Numbered from the stretch's first letter, positions 41,001-49,707 are shown. The stretch is 64,000 bases of DNA from Kiritimatiellia bacterium (GCA_017403825.1 JAFRDO010000087.1:27240-91239), one strand, 5' to 3'. The notes: generated from the sequence alone by a model not told the origin. A program made the numbers and translations.

Positions 41001-42104
41001 TCCACCCGCAGGCGCAACGGTCTGCTGGCAAGCGCCGGCGGCAATGGATCCGGTGCGGGCGACCGCGTTGCCGTAGAAGTCGACATAGGGGTCGATCTCC
41101 GCCGGCAGATTGACGCATGCTATCAACGCCGCATCGGCGAACCCAATCGCATCGGACGTGTCAAGGAGGCGATAATCGTCAAGCAAGGGGGCGATGCATT
41201 GGAAACGCACCGCGTCGCCTTTGTTATGGAAGGAATCGTCCCCGAACGTCAGCCCGGAAGTCTGATTGGCCGAGAGATCCGCTATGCAGTTCGTATACAC
41301 GAGCCCCTCAAAGGCACCGACGTTCCCGTTGATCCCCATCAGCACCGAGTTCAGGAACGCGGCCCCTTCGCTGCCGACTTTGCCGTCGACATCCTCTATC
41401 GTGCAATTCACGGCAAGCCCCTTGCACACCGAAGAACCGTATGTGTTCCGCGTCGCAACGCAATGAAGCAAGTCCGACTGCCAGGCCATGGTTCCCTTGC
41501 CGCTGGGCAGAAAGTTGTCATGCATGAAGCACCTCACGCATGTGGCACGGAATACAAGTCCGCGTGAACCGCCGTTCCCAGTGATGTCGCAGTCGACAAG
41601 AAACGTATTCTTGCGAAGCGAGTAGACGGCTCCGCCGTAGTTGTTCAAATTGTCCGCAAGGACATGGCAGGCGCCGCCCGTGATCGTGAATCCCTCGAAT
41701 ATCACCGGTGCGTCGAGGGCTTCGGAATAGACGAGAATCGGTCGGACGGCCTTCGGACCGACACCGGCGGAATCACCATTCGGATCCTTGGCGCCGACAA
41801 TCCGCGTCACGTTTTTCCCTCCTGTCGAGCGGATCGTCAGCTTCACGCCTCCACGCGTGACGCAAACGCGGTTGGAATAGTTGTTGAACACCTTGCCGCC
41901 CTTGTCATAGACGCCGGGCAAGACAAGAATCGTATCGCCGCTGGATGCGGCTTCGACTGCATCTTGGATGGTTCCGAAAGCCAATGACTCCGTTGCACCC
42001 GTCAAGCCTGGCTTTCCGAAGTTATCGTCGTCCACATAGACATTAGCGGCAAATGCAGCAAACGTCAGCATGCACGAGCCTAGGCATACGGCTGTATGTT
42101 TCAT
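38055..42104 (-). CDS. large secreted beta-helix protein with three pectate-lyase-like cassettes
   Basis: About 1349 residues (start at the ATG at 42104, 8 nt after AGGA; an ATG at 42110 is also possible). A signal peptide precedes ANVYVDDDNFGKPG. Counting from 42110, three cassettes begin near residues 24, 459 and 869. Each opens with a (V/W)(Y/V)V(D/N) strand and a (P)F(R/G)T(I/L)Q/AxA helix, as in DUF1565/right-handed parallel beta-helix proteins, and then runs through Cys- and Asn-rich rungs. The fold is typical of carbohydrate-binding or lyase proteins at the cell surface. No catalytic site is certain. The protein ends VPGLMLLIH. It is first in an operon with the phosphoesterase and DUF6259 genes and divergent from a regulator. 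Confidence 0.7.
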   Translation of the reverse strand: MKHTAVCLGSCMLTFAAFAANVYVDDDNFGKPGLTGATESLAFGTIQDAVEAASSGDTILVLPGVYDKGGKVFNNYSNRVCVTRGGVKLTIRSTGGKNVTRIVGAKDPNGDSAGVGPKAVRPILVYSEALDAPVIFEGFTITGGACHVLADNLNNYGGAVYSLRKNTFLVDCDITGNGGSRGLVFRATCVRCFMHDNFLPSGKGTMAWQSDLLHCVATRNTYGSSVCKGLAVNCTIEDVDGKVGSEGAAFLNSVLMGINGNVGAFEGLVYTNCIADLSANQTSGLTFGDDSFHNKGDAVRFQCIAPLLDDYRLLDTSDAIGFADAALIACVNLPAEIDPYVDFYGNAVARTGSIAAGACQQTVAPAGGAMLFTRPVRILDGASKSFANNGYAFAVEYPVQWHVQPELAEGRYLYNYTIAGATGGGKRVPDMDEKFWVMPPPAGTIATNTLALTSFAYWVNPQTGRDEPEADEKRGTRENPFRTLQKAVTAAETQVGGKTVGAVVFAAEGTYAEGGAWEAYCSNRVSFAKHVRLKGAGAGRSIIKGKLDLTSDDHGDDGRGKAAMRCAYVSGGAIQGFTLDEGRCVWNNGSTATYTGTFAGGVYGQYNPVIADCVITNCSAVRGGPVYATSVFRTRIVDCHVDGAKDAILHCCVFDSPVDCKQIGSGSYTYHCTGVGNATYSAWGADWITSVNSIAFGGPAMTKNHAYYWSGCCIFGFQSYTQYLPSSDNAISDPEFVDGEKGDYRVLSSSAAQRCGEMPADYWTFYSSDFNGKPMFFANGKPMAGALQNPVSAVVVVAPGAAGQITCAGTNVVDQGESLEIEVADGTRHAVDISANGVAMGATQWTYEPPPEGQAGTVRIEAVFSTNWYVNADVNVGDDTNDGFTPETPFRTLAKALSHAALLAGDCVHAAPGVYAEGDMEQKYYGNNDQRTTRVRACIDEGITLVGDGGAEQTVIMGNLEPTSGSVRFGANPLRCVNLTHGAKIIGFTLTGGSAAYATSSGQKEPYLGGGVIAPVPSYSSKRPLVQDCIISNNWACRGGAAFGASLVNCRIVDNYASEDGTATFLSEMVNCLVDRNRGKSASGCAVVRYPYGIRGCTLTDRNIGEDTGGPSTYFIYNYNQYKRGVLNSVIMGGVQAGDRIPATNCVFLAGLSNYGDESDWDSMTTRKLSAAEMMLSADGRPFADSPVIDCGANDYVLDIGGRKDADGGQRIYNGTVDIGCFEYDWRGDYARAIGGGVSVTKASPGVVLRDGAVRLVDGEMLSGEWPATPRRGTYDVPANVSGAGKLTGLFVNEDSGCSQTVEFVAGSPDFTFKLSNTDLAFGFSYSGDGVALLSGFSCSVPGLMLLIH

Positions 42105-42135
42105 GTTCATTGTCCTTTACCCTTTCTTTGCGCAT

Positions 42136-42144
42136 ATTATATCA
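42136..42144 (-). promoter_or_regulatory. extended -10 promoter of the beta-helix operon
   Basis: TGA-TATAAT on the minus strand, 31 nt before the start at 42104, in the 109-nt divergent region shared with the regulator gene. Confidence 0.6.
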
Positions 42145-42181
42145 ATTTCGGACCAATTTTTGTGTTGTAATATTTATGGCC

Positions 42182-42211
42182 TTGAATTTCGTTAGCCAAT
42201 CATACTATAAT
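42182..42211 (+). promoter_or_regulatory. promoter of the XylR-type regulator gene, 8 nt from ATG
   Basis: TTGAAT (42182-42187), 18-nt spacer, TATAAT (42206-42211) on the plus strand, with the ATG at 42220. This predicts a leaderless or near-leaderless mRNA. Confidence 0.65.
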
Positions 42212-42219
42212 ATAAGGGC

Positions 42220-43368
42220 ATGAAATCAAACCGTGTCCTTGTACTGACCTCACGAGCGTCTCAAGCACGTCTCAACGGCATTGCCCGCATTGCACGAGAA
42301 CGCGCCTGGACGCTGATGCTTGAAAATGAAGCGTCACATCCGCCAAAAGGCTGGCGCGGCGATGGCGCAATCGTCATGATGAAGAAAGACGCGCCTAAAC
42401 TCGCCGCATTCGTGAGAGAACTGCGCGCCGCCGGCATACCCGTCGTGAACATTTCAGGACAATTGGCCGTGAACACACCTCCAACAGTCTGCGGCGACGA
42501 CCCGCTGATCGGCAAGTTAGCCGCCAAACATTTCGCCGAGCGCAGGTTCGCAAACGTCGCATGGTTCTCGTCGAAATGGGGACGGGTACACCGGCTGCGC
42601 TTCACGGGGTTCGCGAAGGCATGGGAAACCATATCCCCATGCGCAGACATGCCGTCGCGCTTCGTCTGGTCAGAGCATGCGCCAATGAATGCCGACACCG
42701 GATGGTCCGAATTCTCGCGCTGGCTAGGCGACTGCCTCGGCACAGCGAGCAAGCCACTCGGCGTGTTCGCCTACTCTGACTACGACGCCAGCCGCGTTAT
42801 CGCCATCTGCCGCGAACACGGCCTTGACGTCCCGGGCGAAGTTGCCGTGCTCGGTGTGGACAACAACCCGATCATCTGCGAAAACCAAGTCGTCCCGATT
42901 TCATCCGTCAATCACAATCTGGAACGGATTGGCTATGCCGGCGCGGCACTTCTTGACCGGCTGATGAACGGCGGGACAGCACCAAAGAAGCCCGTCCTCG
43001 TCGCACCGCAAGGCATTACCCTGCGCCGATCAACCGACACCGTCGCGGTCAATCATCCCGTTCTCCGCTCGGCGATGACCTTCATCAAGACCCATCTCTC
43101 CAAACCGATTGGCGCTCCGCAGGTTGCGGATGGCATCGGCATATCGAGACTTCAACTTGATCGGCTGTTCGCAAAGGAACTCGGACTCTCCGTCGGACGT
43201 GAAATTGCACGTCAGCGTCTCGTGCAAGCCAAGCTGCTTCTCCGAAACACCGATGCACCGCTTTCTGAGATTGCCAAACGAACAGGATTCGGCAATGCCG
43301 CCTACCTCGTAACTCTCTTCCGCAACAAGACCGGCGTGACGCCCGGCGTCTGGCGGAAAAGAGATTAG
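42220..43368 (+). CDS. XylR-type transcriptional regulator (LacI-like sensor plus AraC HTH)
   Basis: A 382-residue cytoplasmic regulator. Residues 1-265 form a LacI/periplasmic-binding-like sensor domain without a LacI HTH: VLVLTSRASQARLNG, HFAERRFANVAWFSS, GVFAYSDYDASRVIAICREHG, VAVLGVDNNPIICENQVVPISSV. The last ~100 residues are an AraC/XylS HTH pair, with QVADGIGISRLQLDRLFAKEL and LSEIAKRTGFGNAAYLVTLFRNKTG. This domain order is that of XylR sugar sensors. It is divergent from the beta-helix/phosphoesterase/DUF6259 operon, so it probably controls that operon in response to a sugar. The intergenic region is A/T-rich and could hold its operators. Confidence 0.9.
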   Translation: MKSNRVLVLTSRASQARLNGIARIARERAWTLMLENEASHPPKGWRGDGAIVMMKKDAPKLAAFVRELRAAGIPVVNISGQLAVNTPPTVCGDDPLIGKLAAKHFAERRFANVAWFSSKWGRVHRLRFTGFAKAWETISPCADMPSRFVWSEHAPMNADTGWSEFSRWLGDCLGTASKPLGVFAYSDYDASRVIAICREHGLDVPGEVAVLGVDNNPIICENQVVPISSVNHNLERIGYAGAALLDRLMNGGTAPKKPVLVAPQGITLRRSTDTVAVNHPVLRSAMTFIKTHLSKPIGAPQVADGIGISRLQLDRLFAKELGLSVGREIARQRLVQAKLLLRNTDAPLSEIAKRTGFGNAAYLVTLFRNKTGVTPGVWRKRD

Positions 43369-43437
43369 CCTCAACCGCCCAGCATCGGAAACGGTGCGGG
43401 AATGTTTTACAAAGAGCGAAAACGAATCAAAGGGCGG

Positions 43438-46400
43438 CTACCTGACGATCAGACGCATACCCGGGGGAGTGTACTTGACGCGTATCACGCCCGGCTCGGC
43501 CTCAAGCGCCCACCTGCTTGGATGCTTGGCGTCAATGCTCCATGCCGTGCCCGAACCGCCGAGCGTGCCCGAGTAGCGGATAATGTCTGCGCTTACGTTT
43601 TCTCCTGGCTCGTCAAAGAGCATGCGCAGCGTCATGCCCGCCGGCAGCAGCAGGTCGCCAGCGATGTCGAACATCGCGGAAGTGGCATTCCCGCCCCTCG
43701 CGATCGTGGCGTTGCCGGTCACGGCAAGACCCGAAAGCGGCTGCGTCGCGGCAAGACTCTTCAGCTCCGTGCCGGCGGCGGCGGTCAGCGCGACGTTCCG
43801 GTCAATCGCCGGCGCGATCGGCTGCGCAATCGCCGCAGGCGTCGTCGCGTCGCCGCCCGACGTGAACCACTTGGCGCGGAGATAGTCGAGGATCGCAGCG
43901 CGCTCGTCGGTCGTCGGCTGGCGCGTGCAGACGATCAGTTCGCCAACCTCGCCACGCCACAAACGCCCTGTTGCAGCGGATCCGTAGTAGTACGATAAGC
44001 CTTTTGGCCCGAGGCGACCGCCGACCGAGACGACGTCGATGGGAGCCGGATAAAGCCTTGCGGCACTGGCAGAGGACGCCGTCTTGGCCTCTGCGGCGAC
44101 GCCGTTCGTGAACGTCTGCAGATAGGCGAGAGCCCCGTAGTTGTAGTTGTAGTGCGCAAAAACGATTCCGGAGCCCGCCTTCAGGCTCGAAATCTTCGAA
44201 GCGGCAAAGAGCCTGCTTTCCACATCGCTATAGAAAAGGATTCGTTCATCGGTCTTCGGCTCAAAATGGCAACCGACCGGTGCAGCATAGTCGAAATCAG
44301 CATTCGCGGCCGATGAAAGAGAGAACGGGCTTGTCTCCGCCCCTTTCCCGTCAACATAGAGTTCAGCGTCGTCGCCGACACGCGCCGCGAGGAAGACGGT
44401 GTAGGTGGCGTCATCATTGTGGTTCGTGTAGCTGTCGAGAACGAGCGCGCGCGTCCCGTCGAAGCCAAGGGCTGTATGTCCGTTCATCGACGCAAGCAAG
44501 GGAAGAGCTGGACTCGCGAAGTCGTATACGGAGTAGTGACCGGAGCGCGTGTTCTTCACGAAGCTGCCGCCGGCGCGTCCCTTGTTGCGGACGGACACTA
44601 CCTCGCCGTTCTCCACCGTCAGCGTGCTTTCATCGGCGGCGTCCATCCATACGTCCACTTTCGCCACGACTGACGTCGGGACAAGCGAAAGCGCACCTTC
44701 CGAAACGACGACATCGCCGTCGGCCGCAACGGAGCCGACAGCCAGTTCGCCCGCGCCCGTCTTGGTCAGGGAGGGCGTCCGTCCGTCGGAGAGTCCACCG
44801 ACCGATGCGACCGATGCCGTGCCCTGCGGCACCTTGACGGCGACAATGCCGCCTTTCTTCCCCTTCGCGCCCGTCTGCCACTTGCGTCTCATGTAGGCCA
44901 AAATCGTATTATACGTGGTCTCATTGTAGTTTGTGCATACGATCACTTCGCCGATTGCGCCGTCCCACGGATAGGCGGTCTGGCCATATGAGTGCATACG
45001 CCCGCCGAGCGACATCCTGTCGAATGCAAGTTCAAAGGCACCTGAGTTAACGTTGCTGTGGTTCGTGCCGTCAAGGTAGTCCATCCTCGAACGGCGCGAA
45101 CTGCTGTTGCCATAGACCGAAAACACGCAAGGTGCCCCGTTCGTGGCATTACACGGATTCAAGACGTTATCCTGACGAGATCCATCTGCTTTCCTATTGT
45201 AGAAGCCAAAATATTGATCACCGTCATCCTCTTGAAACAGTGTCCCCTTAGAGCCGTTGTCGTTGCCGGTGTTGGAGGCCAGGGCAAAGGAGAAGAACCC
45301 GTAATAAAGTTTATACATATTCCTCTCAGACGCGATAAAGATCATCATGTCATGCTTGGGATCGTCCAGCGTTCCGTAGGCCAGGCCTGAGAACAACATG
45401 GTCTGGTTGCTGCCGTTGAACCTGTAGGACGGACGTCCGTTGACGCCGTTCTCCGTGAACGTGCAAGGGTTCTTGTAGCTACCCGAGGTCGGCGGCGCAA
45501 ACACTCCGCCAACCGTGCCGCGGTTTGCGATGGTCTGCATGGATACGCCTTCCGCAGCGGTCTCCTGCCATGCATCCACCCAGATGTCACAGTTGGTCAG
45601 AACCGCATATTCCGCAGCCGTGCACGACAGGGAGGAGTTGACAGGCGTTTCGAACGCCGCGCCGTCCGCCAGCTCGATCGTCGTGCCGGCCCAGGTGTTC
45701 AGCGTCGCGTTTGGTCCGAGCGAAGCGCCGGCGGCGAACTTGAGCGTTCCTTCCTTGAGCGTCGTTGTTCCCGTAAGATAGCCGCCACGCAGGATCGTGA
45801 GCGTTCCGGCGCCGGTCTTGGTGAAGCCGCTGTCCTTGAAGACGGTGCCGCCCACCGCGCCGTTGCAAAGCATGACGTCCAGCTGAAGTTCTGCTCCAGC
45901 GTCGATGTCAAACGTCGGCATATAGTTGACGTGTCCGACATGGCTTGCGTATGAGCTGACAACGGACGGCGCACCGTTAGTGGAGGGCAACACCTTGATC
46001 ATGTGCTTAAAGGCCCAGCCCTTGTAGAAACGGAGATTCTGCGCACCATCGAAGACCGAAGTGATGTATCCGTCGAACCGTCCGCCGCGCATCACGACGT
46101 TCGGCAGGGGGACGTGCGAAAACGACGTGACGGTTCCGTTCTCATGCACAACCAGCGTGAAACCGGAGCCGTTCGAGCTGTGCCCGCCCCAGCAGTCGCC
46201 GGGGAGCTGGACCGTGCCCTCCTCGACGATGTAGGTTGAACCGGATTGGTCGCCTGCCAGCGCCTCCGTCGTATTGAAGTTGAGCGTGCCTTCGCCGAAC
46301 TTGGAGAGCGCATGACCAGCAGCCAACAGATTGCCCTTGGCACCAGCGAGCATCGTCATGCCGGGCGCGACACGAATGGATGAATCCGCCGTGAGCACGA

Positions 46401-46803
46401 TCTTTCCAGCAGTGAAGTTCGTCACCGCCACAAGCTCGCCGCCGGCGAGGTAGGTGGTTCCAGGAACATCCGCCGCCGAGGCGAGAATTGCTGAGCCCGC
46501 CGTCACCTGAAGATCGGCAAAGCCGCCGCAAGCGTTGGTGAGAGCGAGGGAACCATCGCCAAGCTTCGAGATGGAAAGCGTCACAGACGGGTCGGGCGAC
46601 AGCGCCGTAAGCGTCGCCTCGTCCCCTGCCGCCACGGTGATGTCGAGTCTGGCACTCGTCTCTGTTTCGCTTGTGTAGGTGACGTTCGCCGCGCCGATGC
46701 CGGAAACGACGACGCCGTTCCCTTCATACCATGTATCCGCCTTGGCGGAAACCGCAAAAGCGGCAGCCATAGCGACTGCGGTTATCAGTGGTTTCATTCT
46801 CAT
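43438..46803 (-). CDS. large secreted protein with PATR strands and two LamG-like cassettes
   Basis: About 1121 residues. A signal peptide (MRMKPLITAVAMAAAFAVSA) is followed by autotransporter-associated beta-strand repeats (LSKFGEGTLNF near 167, FTKTGAGTLTILRGG near 328, LTKTGAGELAVGS near 680). Two concanavalin/LamG-like cassettes start at (D)(I/V)W(V/M)DA near 406 and 717, and each ends with a GE(V/L)IVCT strand and a helix (AYMRRKWQ, DYLRAKWF). The end is PPGMRLIVR, like the VPGLMLLIH end of the beta-helix protein. It is probably a surface-exposed or secreted adhesin or glycan-binding protein. No beta-barrel translocator was seen. ATGs at 46803 and 46797 are alternatives. Confidence 0.7.
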   Translation of the reverse strand: MRMKPLITAVAMAAAFAVSAKADTWYEGNGVVVSGIGAANVTYTSETETSARLDITVAAGDEATLTALSPDPSVTLSISKLGDGSLALTNACGGFADLQVTAGSAILASAADVPGTTYLAGGELVAVTNFTAGKIVLTADSSIRVAPGMTMLAGAKGNLLAAGHALSKFGEGTLNFNTTEALAGDQSGSTYIVEEGTVQLPGDCWGGHSSNGSGFTLVVHENGTVTSFSHVPLPNVVMRGGRFDGYITSVFDGAQNLRFYKGWAFKHMIKVLPSTNGAPSVVSSYASHVGHVNYMPTFDIDAGAELQLDVMLCNGAVGGTVFKDSGFTKTGAGTLTILRGGYLTGTTTLKEGTLKFAAGASLGPNATLNTWAGTTIELADGAAFETPVNSSLSCTAAEYAVLTNCDIWVDAWQETAAEGVSMQTIANRGTVGGVFAPPTSGSYKNPCTFTENGVNGRPSYRFNGSNQTMLFSGLAYGTLDDPKHDMMIFIASERNMYKLYYGFFSFALASNTGNDNGSKGTLFQEDDGDQYFGFYNRKADGSRQDNVLNPCNATNGAPCVFSVYGNSSSRRSRMDYLDGTNHSNVNSGAFELAFDRMSLGGRMHSYGQTAYPWDGAIGEVIVCTNYNETTYNTILAYMRRKWQTGAKGKKGGIVAVKVPQGTASVASVGGLSDGRTPSLTKTGAGELAVGSVAADGDVVVSEGALSLVPTSVVAKVDVWMDAADESTLTVENGEVVSVRNKGRAGGSFVKNTRSGHYSVYDFASPALPLLASMNGHTALGFDGTRALVLDSYTNHNDDATYTVFLAARVGDDAELYVDGKGAETSPFSLSSAANADFDYAAPVGCHFEPKTDERILFYSDVESRLFAASKISSLKAGSGIVFAHYNYNYGALAYLQTFTNGVAAEAKTASSASAARLYPAPIDVVSVGGRLGPKGLSYYYGSAATGRLWRGEVGELIVCTRQPTTDERAAILDYLRAKWFTSGGDATTPAAIAQPIAPAIDRNVALTAAAGTELKSLAATQPLSGLAVTGNATIARGGNATSAMFDIAGDLLLPAGMTLRMLFDEPGENVSADIIRYSGTLGGSGTAWSIDAKHPSRWALEAEPGVIRVKYTPPGMRLIVR

Positions 46804-46839
46804 TGTCTTTTCCCTTCTTGTCGTATACCGTTTGAAAGC

Positions 46840-47790
46840 TTACGATTTTCGAGCTTTGATGGCGGCAGCCATTTGCGCAACGGCCTCCAGCGACTTTGCC
46901 TCGTACTTTTCGAGCGTAAAAGTCCATGGCGCCATCATGTAGCCCTTGATCCGTTCCTTGCTGCAATTCGCGTCGCAGAACTTCACAAGGCTGGCAAAGT
47001 TCGTATCGCACAGAAAATTGGAACCGGCCGGAACCTGATCGAATCCGGCCTTGTCGAGATCCAGATAGCGGTTCGTGTCAACCTGTGTCGCGTTAAACTC
47101 CGCGTTGTAGTGCCAGTTCGACTGCAAGACGCTCCTCGGCATGCGCTTCAGGAACTCGTCCTTATGATACCAGCTGTAGTCGCTCCAGATCCACGGGCGA
47201 CTTCCGGCTTTCTCCGTGACATTCACGAACCAGAGGAAGTCGTGCCACCACAGATCGCCCTGGCGGCAGACGGCGAAAAGATGATGCTTCTGGCAGTCGT
47301 GGGACTCCTCGTCGTAGCCGAGATGGAAGAATCGCGGATGGTCGAACATCTCCACGACATCCCTGATAAGGTCTTCGCACACCCGGTAGTATTCCTCGGT
47401 AGAGAGCATGCGGTGATAGTCCTTGAGCCAGGTGTCGTGCGTGGCGGAGAAGTTCATCTTCGGTATGACCTCGAAGCCCATACCGCGCAGGCGGTCAAGT
47501 TCGGCGCGGAGCTTCTCGACGGACCAGCTGCCTTTCACGGCCAGTTCCGGATGGCTGGGGTACTGCACGATCTCCGCGAGGTCGATGACGATCTGGTTGC
47601 AGCCCGCCTTGGCGAGGGCGTCGGAGAGCCTGCGCCAAGACGTCTCCGAGAAGCGCACATGGTCGGCGTAGCAGCTTGTAAGCCACTTCGCGGGCAGAGA
47701 GGGACCATACGGAACGTCCTTCCACGAATTGACGCCGAAGTGCGCCAGATACGACCAGATGAACGCAGGCTTTGGTCTTGTCCTCTCCAT
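46840..47790 (-). CDS. GH20-like TIM-barrel hydrolase, cytoplasmic
   Basis: A 316-residue protein without a signal peptide. It has a (beta/alpha)8 look: LAKAGCNQIVIDLAEIVQYP, GFEVIPKMNFSATHDTW, and FFHLGYDEES (Asp160-Glu161), which matches the HxGxDE catalytic pair of GH20 beta-hexosaminidases. The N-terminal GH20 accessory domain is missing, so a distant family is possible. Cytoplasmic location fits cleavage of imported disaccharides. The -10 element is 7 nt from the ATG and there is no Shine-Dalgarno site, so it is predicted leaderless. The PATR/LamG gene lies 36 nt downstream. Confidence 0.6.
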   Translation of the reverse strand: MERTRPKPAFIWSYLAHFGVNSWKDVPYGPSLPAKWLTSCYADHVRFSETSWRRLSDALAKAGCNQIVIDLAEIVQYPSHPELAVKGSWSVEKLRAELDRLRGMGFEVIPKMNFSATHDTWLKDYHRMLSTEEYYRVCEDLIRDVVEMFDHPRFFHLGYDEESHDCQKHHLFAVCRQGDLWWHDFLWFVNVTEKAGSRPWIWSDYSWYHKDEFLKRMPRSVLQSNWHYNAEFNATQVDTNRYLDLDKAGFDQVPAGSNFLCDTNFASLVKFCDANCSKERIKGYMMAPWTFTLEKYEAKSLEAVAQMAAAIKARKS

Positions 47791-47797
47791 GCCACTT

Positions 47798-47806
47798 ATT
47801 ATACCA
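47798..47806 (-). promoter_or_regulatory. extended -10 promoter 7 nt from the start at 47790
   Basis: TGG-TATAAT on the minus strand; the 7-nt gap to the ATG holds no ribosome site. Confidence 0.6.
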
Positions 47807-47842
47807 AAAAATCCGAAATAATGTGTTGTTCCACTCGTAACT

Positions 47843-49567
47843 TCATTCCGTCGGCGCGGAGGGCATAGGGCAATCGTGCGCTGCTACCGACAGGAACGCC
47901 GTATCGTGCGGGGCGATGCGCACCTGGAGAATCGTCTTGACCGGCAAAGAGGGAAAATCCGAATGCACCAGCACATCGGAGATGGTGCCCGTCCCTCGCC
48001 GCACGTCGAAACCGATATTCGCATTCAAATAGGCGTCCGTCTCGTTGCGGCCAAACACGGCAAGCCGGCCGTTCGCCATGCGGTATCCGAACACGCGCAC
48101 ATCCTGACGGACGTCCGCCGAGAACGGAGTCGCATACCTGGCGATCTTGTCGGCAGCGCGCTCGATGGCAAGATCCTGCGGCATGTTCTGGGGAATCGGA
48201 CGCTTCCAATAGCATGAATCTTCTTTAGGCATGCCTGGGAAAGGCGGCGTGCCCGCAGCAATCGGCACATATTCGGAGGCATACGGACGGCGCGCGCCGC
48301 GTCCAAGCTCTCCCACGAATGCCGGTCTGGTGCGAAGCGCCTCCAGTTCGTCTTTCGGGAAGAACTCGGGATTCAGCAGAACGATTGGCATGTTCTTGTC
48401 CGCAATCGCCTGCTCGACAGACACGATGGCGTTCAACGCCGCACGGTGGCGTATGAGCTCGTAGAGAAGCCGGTTGGACGAGGCGTCCCTCGACACGGTG
48501 CAGGCGTCAAACTCCGCGTCAAACGCGCGGTCGCTCCATACTACGCGCGCTCCTATCGGACCCTGCGCCGGCGTAAACGCGAGGTTCCACGTCTTCGTCA
48601 GCGCCGCCCACTCTTCCTTTGTGAGGCCGTCGCCCAAGCAGGCCAATATGCCGTCCAGCGCGCGCTTCTCACCGTAGAACACGCTGCCGAGCGCCAGCGC
48701 CTCGGAAGCTGTGCGCGCGGGGTCGTGCCGGAGCGCGCTCCACTGCTCCGTTCCGTCGTTTATGCCATGCAGAAGGACGAGCGGTATCTCGGGAACGCAC
48801 GCCTTCAGGCGCATCAGCATCGCCGTGGAACGGTCGATGGGCGACGAATCCTCGTAGTCCCAGCCGTGGATGGACTGCGCGGCTGCGGAGGATTCCACGA
48901 TGAACCCGTCGATGCCCGTCTTCGCGAGAAGACGGTAGTCCACGCCGTAGCGGTACAGTGCTTCGAACGGATCGCGCGTCCAGCACGTGTTAATCCAGCA
49001 TTTGAGGCCGCGCGGCTTCAAGGCCGAGACGAACGTCCGCCAGTTCTCCGCGTACTTCGCCGCCGTCTCGCGGGCGATGCGCGGACGGTCCGCGTCGGAA
49101 CATTCGGGCAGAAGGTAGCGCGGCGGCGCGTAGCCGTCAGATCCGTGGAGGCCGCTGAAGCCGTAGTCGGAAAGGAACGTGGCGAGCTTGTCGGCCACCA
49201 CGGTCGCGCGCTCCGGCGCAACCGGATACTGTTCGCGCGCGAAGAACGATGCGAGCACCTCCACGTTGTGCCGCTTCAGCTCGGCGACAAGGCCCTTGAG
49301 CTGGAACGCCGTCCACGTCTGCCGGCGCCGTTCGCGGTTGAACGGCCGCCCGCCGTACGACGCCACGTCCGGCGGAAACGCGAAGTCCGCCGGAAGCCCC
49401 TCCTTGTGAGAAAGGAAAAGTCCGTCGTTGTCCAAGAGCAGCGAAACCGCCTGCGGCTTCACGGCCATGCGGTCGAGATATTCGCCAACGCCGAAGTCAG
49501 GCTTGGCGTTGTCAAAGCCGATAAGCTCGACCCACACGAAGAACGTGTATGCCAGAAGCGATGTCAT
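47843..49567 (-). CDS. putative TIM-barrel glycoside hydrolase-like protein of unknown family
   Basis: A 574-residue protein with no cleavable signal peptide that I can support; the first residues (MTSLLAYTFFVWVELIGFDN) look like a barrel strand. AGGAGG lies 9 nt before the ATG. Barrel-like strands include VEVLASFFAREQYPV, GFSGLHGSDGYAPPRY, LKCWINTCWTRDP, GIDGFIVESSAAAQSIHGWD and IPLVLLHGINDG, with Asp and Glu residues at strand ends (GLHGSDG, FIVESS). The C-terminal 120 residues are a beta domain. It resembles glycan-cleaving TIM barrels in general form but I cannot name the family. It precedes the GH20-like gene by 52 nt. Confidence 0.5.
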   Translation of the reverse strand: MTSLLAYTFFVWVELIGFDNAKPDFGVGEYLDRMAVKPQAVSLLLDNDGLFLSHKEGLPADFAFPPDVASYGGRPFNRERRRQTWTAFQLKGLVAELKRHNVEVLASFFAREQYPVAPERATVVADKLATFLSDYGFSGLHGSDGYAPPRYLLPECSDADRPRIARETAAKYAENWRTFVSALKPRGLKCWINTCWTRDPFEALYRYGVDYRLLAKTGIDGFIVESSAAAQSIHGWDYEDSSPIDRSTAMLMRLKACVPEIPLVLLHGINDGTEQWSALRHDPARTASEALALGSVFYGEKRALDGILACLGDGLTKEEWAALTKTWNLAFTPAQGPIGARVVWSDRAFDAEFDACTVSRDASSNRLLYELIRHRAALNAIVSVEQAIADKNMPIVLLNPEFFPKDELEALRTRPAFVGELGRGARRPYASEYVPIAAGTPPFPGMPKEDSCYWKRPIPQNMPQDLAIERAADKIARYATPFSADVRQDVRVFGYRMANGRLAVFGRNETDAYLNANIGFDVRRGTGTISDVLVHSDFPSLPVKTILQVRIAPHDTAFLSVAAHDCPMPSAPTE

Positions 49568-49707
49568 CTGAACTCCTCCTATGCTATTCTCATGCGTTTG
49601 CCTGAAGAGCCGTCAATGCCGACATAAACGCTCCGCCGACGACACTGCTGACGCAACTGCAAGATTCATAGCTACGCCAAAAGCGCCGCAACGCTTTCAG
49701 GACATGG

